From Novosphingobium album (ex Hu et al. 2023) (GTDB lineage Bacteria; Pseudomonadota; Alphaproteobacteria; Sphingomonadales; Sphingomonadaceae): a DNA stretch of 50,122 nucleotides. Position 1 is the stretch's first letter, and the number at the start of each line of letters is the position of its first letter. Position numbers and translations under genes: made by a program. Shown one piece after another: positions 49,484 to 50,122 of this stretch. The DNA is taken from the NCBI RefSeq assembly GCF_022832385.1, contig NZ_JALHLE010000044.1, forward strand, positions 1-50,122, written 5' to 3'. A model generated the notes under the pieces. It was not told the DNA's origin. It searched no databases and saw only the letters and a program-made list of their open reading frames with translations.

Positions 49484-50122
49484 TCAGAAATTGAACCGCA
49501 GCGAGGTGGAAATCGTGCGCGGGTTTATGGTTCGTGCTGTCACCACCCCGCTCGACGGTATGAAGCCCGCGTCCACTTCGACCAGGCCGAGAACGTCGAA
49601 GAGATTGTTGGCGTTGAGCATGATCGAGACGCGTTCGTTCGGGCGGTATTGAACGAAGGCATTGGTAACGACGTAGCCTGGCATTTTCAGCCCGTTGTTG
49701 TCAGCCGCATAGCTGCTGGTGGTGCCGTAGAAATTGGCGCCGACCGAGAAGCGTTTTGTTTCCACTTGCGGGGTGACCTGGAAAATCAGGTCGGCCTGGT
49801 GCTTCGGCGTGTTGCCGACCGTGCTGGGATCGATGACATCCCTGGTGATCTCCGCCTTGGTCCAGGTGGCGCCGCCGTTCACCAGGAAGATACCCCTGCG
49901 GTAGCTGCCCTCGAATTCAAGTCCATAGGCCCGGTAGGAACGTTCGAGACCGATATTGTGCTCGCCGGTCTTGGCCCAGAACCCGGTTACATAGGCTTCG
50001 AGGCTGTCGGAACGGTATTTGATGCCGCCCTCGGCCTGCTTGACGGAGTCATAGGCAGCAGAAGGCACCAGAAGCTTGCCGCTAACCGGGCTGACGTAGT
50101 TGGCGAACAGGATGCGGTCGGC
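49484..50122 (-). CDS. TonB-dependent receptor, C-terminal part (cut by window end)
   Basis: The last ~212 residues of an outer-membrane TonB-dependent receptor: barrel strands such as YRAYGLEFEGSYRRGIFLVNG, VVTNAFVQYRPNERVSIMLN, ANNLFDVLGLVEVD and the terminal STSLRFNF. The frame is open to the window edge, so the start and plug domain lie outside. It is not closely similar to the receptor at 24937. Whether it carries the island box cannot be seen. Confidence 0.9.
   Translation of the reverse strand, partial: ADRILFANYVSPVSGKLLVPSAAYDSVKQAEGGIKYRSDSLEAYVTGFWAKTGEHNIGLERSYRAYGLEFEGSYRRGIFLVNGGATWTKAEITRDVIDPSTVGNTPKHQADLIFQVTPQVETKRFSVGANFYGTTSSYAADNNGLKMPGYVVTNAFVQYRPNERVSIMLNANNLFDVLGLVEVDAGFIPSSGVVTARTINPRTISTSLRFNF

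Noticed and set aside
1..50122. CRISPR arrays, rRNA, tRNA or known riboswitches
   Set aside because: No regularly spaced repeats, rRNA cores or tRNA T-loop/anticodon patterns were noticed on either strand by eye.

Overview
The window is GC-rich, gene-dense DNA that looks like a sphingomonad (Novosphingobium/Sphingobium-like Alphaproteobacterium). Support for this is indirect: two TonB-dependent receptors, soluble P450s with a putidaredoxin-type ferredoxin, many short-chain dehydrogenases (SDRs), a FecI-like sigma remnant, and a LexA box of the alphaproteobacterial GTTC-N7-GTTC form. No rRNA, tRNA, CRISPR array, intact insertion sequence or phage gene was seen. About 46 intact or partial genes and two broken genes can be supported.

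Region 1 (1-6.9 kb) is a mixed flank: a TetR regulator with a PhyH-like dioxygenase; an SOS-type SRAP (YedK/HMCES) protein facing a small Cys-rich protein across a LexA box; a frameshifted lytic transglycosylase and a sigma-factor remnant; a membrane LytTR protein; and a large lipoprotein. Region 2 (6.9-10.6 kb) is a LuxC-like acyl-CoA reductase and LuxE-like acyl-protein synthetase, divergent from an IclR regulator with two tandem operator-like palindromes between them. Region 3 (10.7-14.3 kb) is a ferredoxin-P450-amidohydrolase operon divergent from a GbsR/MarR regulator. Region 4 (14.3-16.9 kb) holds a CMD/AhpD-like protein, a TauD-type dioxygenase and a second TetR regulator.

Region 5 (17-49.4 kb) is the main interest: a catabolic island of about 29 genes. 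It has a sulfotransferase-fold protein, an unknown AttH/CrtC-like protein, eight SDRs, three VOC proteins, a P450, a TonB receptor, an SMP-30 lactonase, two Rieske oxygenase alpha subunits, a hot-dog hydratase, an acyl-CoA ligase, a GMC oxidoreductase, three SnoaL-like proteins, an AraC regulator, a fumarate-reductase-type flavoprotein, a CoxG-like protein, a luciferase-family monooxygenase and a FAD monooxygenase. Nine transcription starts in it carry the same 18-bp box, GCTAACA(A/T)nn(T/C)GACGAAC (ten copies, one start having two), always in the same orientation relative to the downstream gene. In most cases a -35-like hexamer lies 14-18 bp upstream, so the box appears to cover the -10 element and start site. 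This ties otherwise separate operons into one regulon, probably for uptake, hydroxylation, dehydrogenation, CoA activation, hydration and ring cleavage of a hydrophobic alicyclic, aromatic or terpenoid/steroid-like compound. The substrate cannot be read from the sequence. The best regulator candidates are the TetR protein at 16294-16890 (next to the first box) and the AraC protein at 40400-41308.

A second notable item is a 146-bp palindromic MITE-like element inserted at the TA of the GMC gene's TAG stop codon, which leaves the stop intact and separates the gene from its terminator. The window ends inside a second TonB receptor gene.
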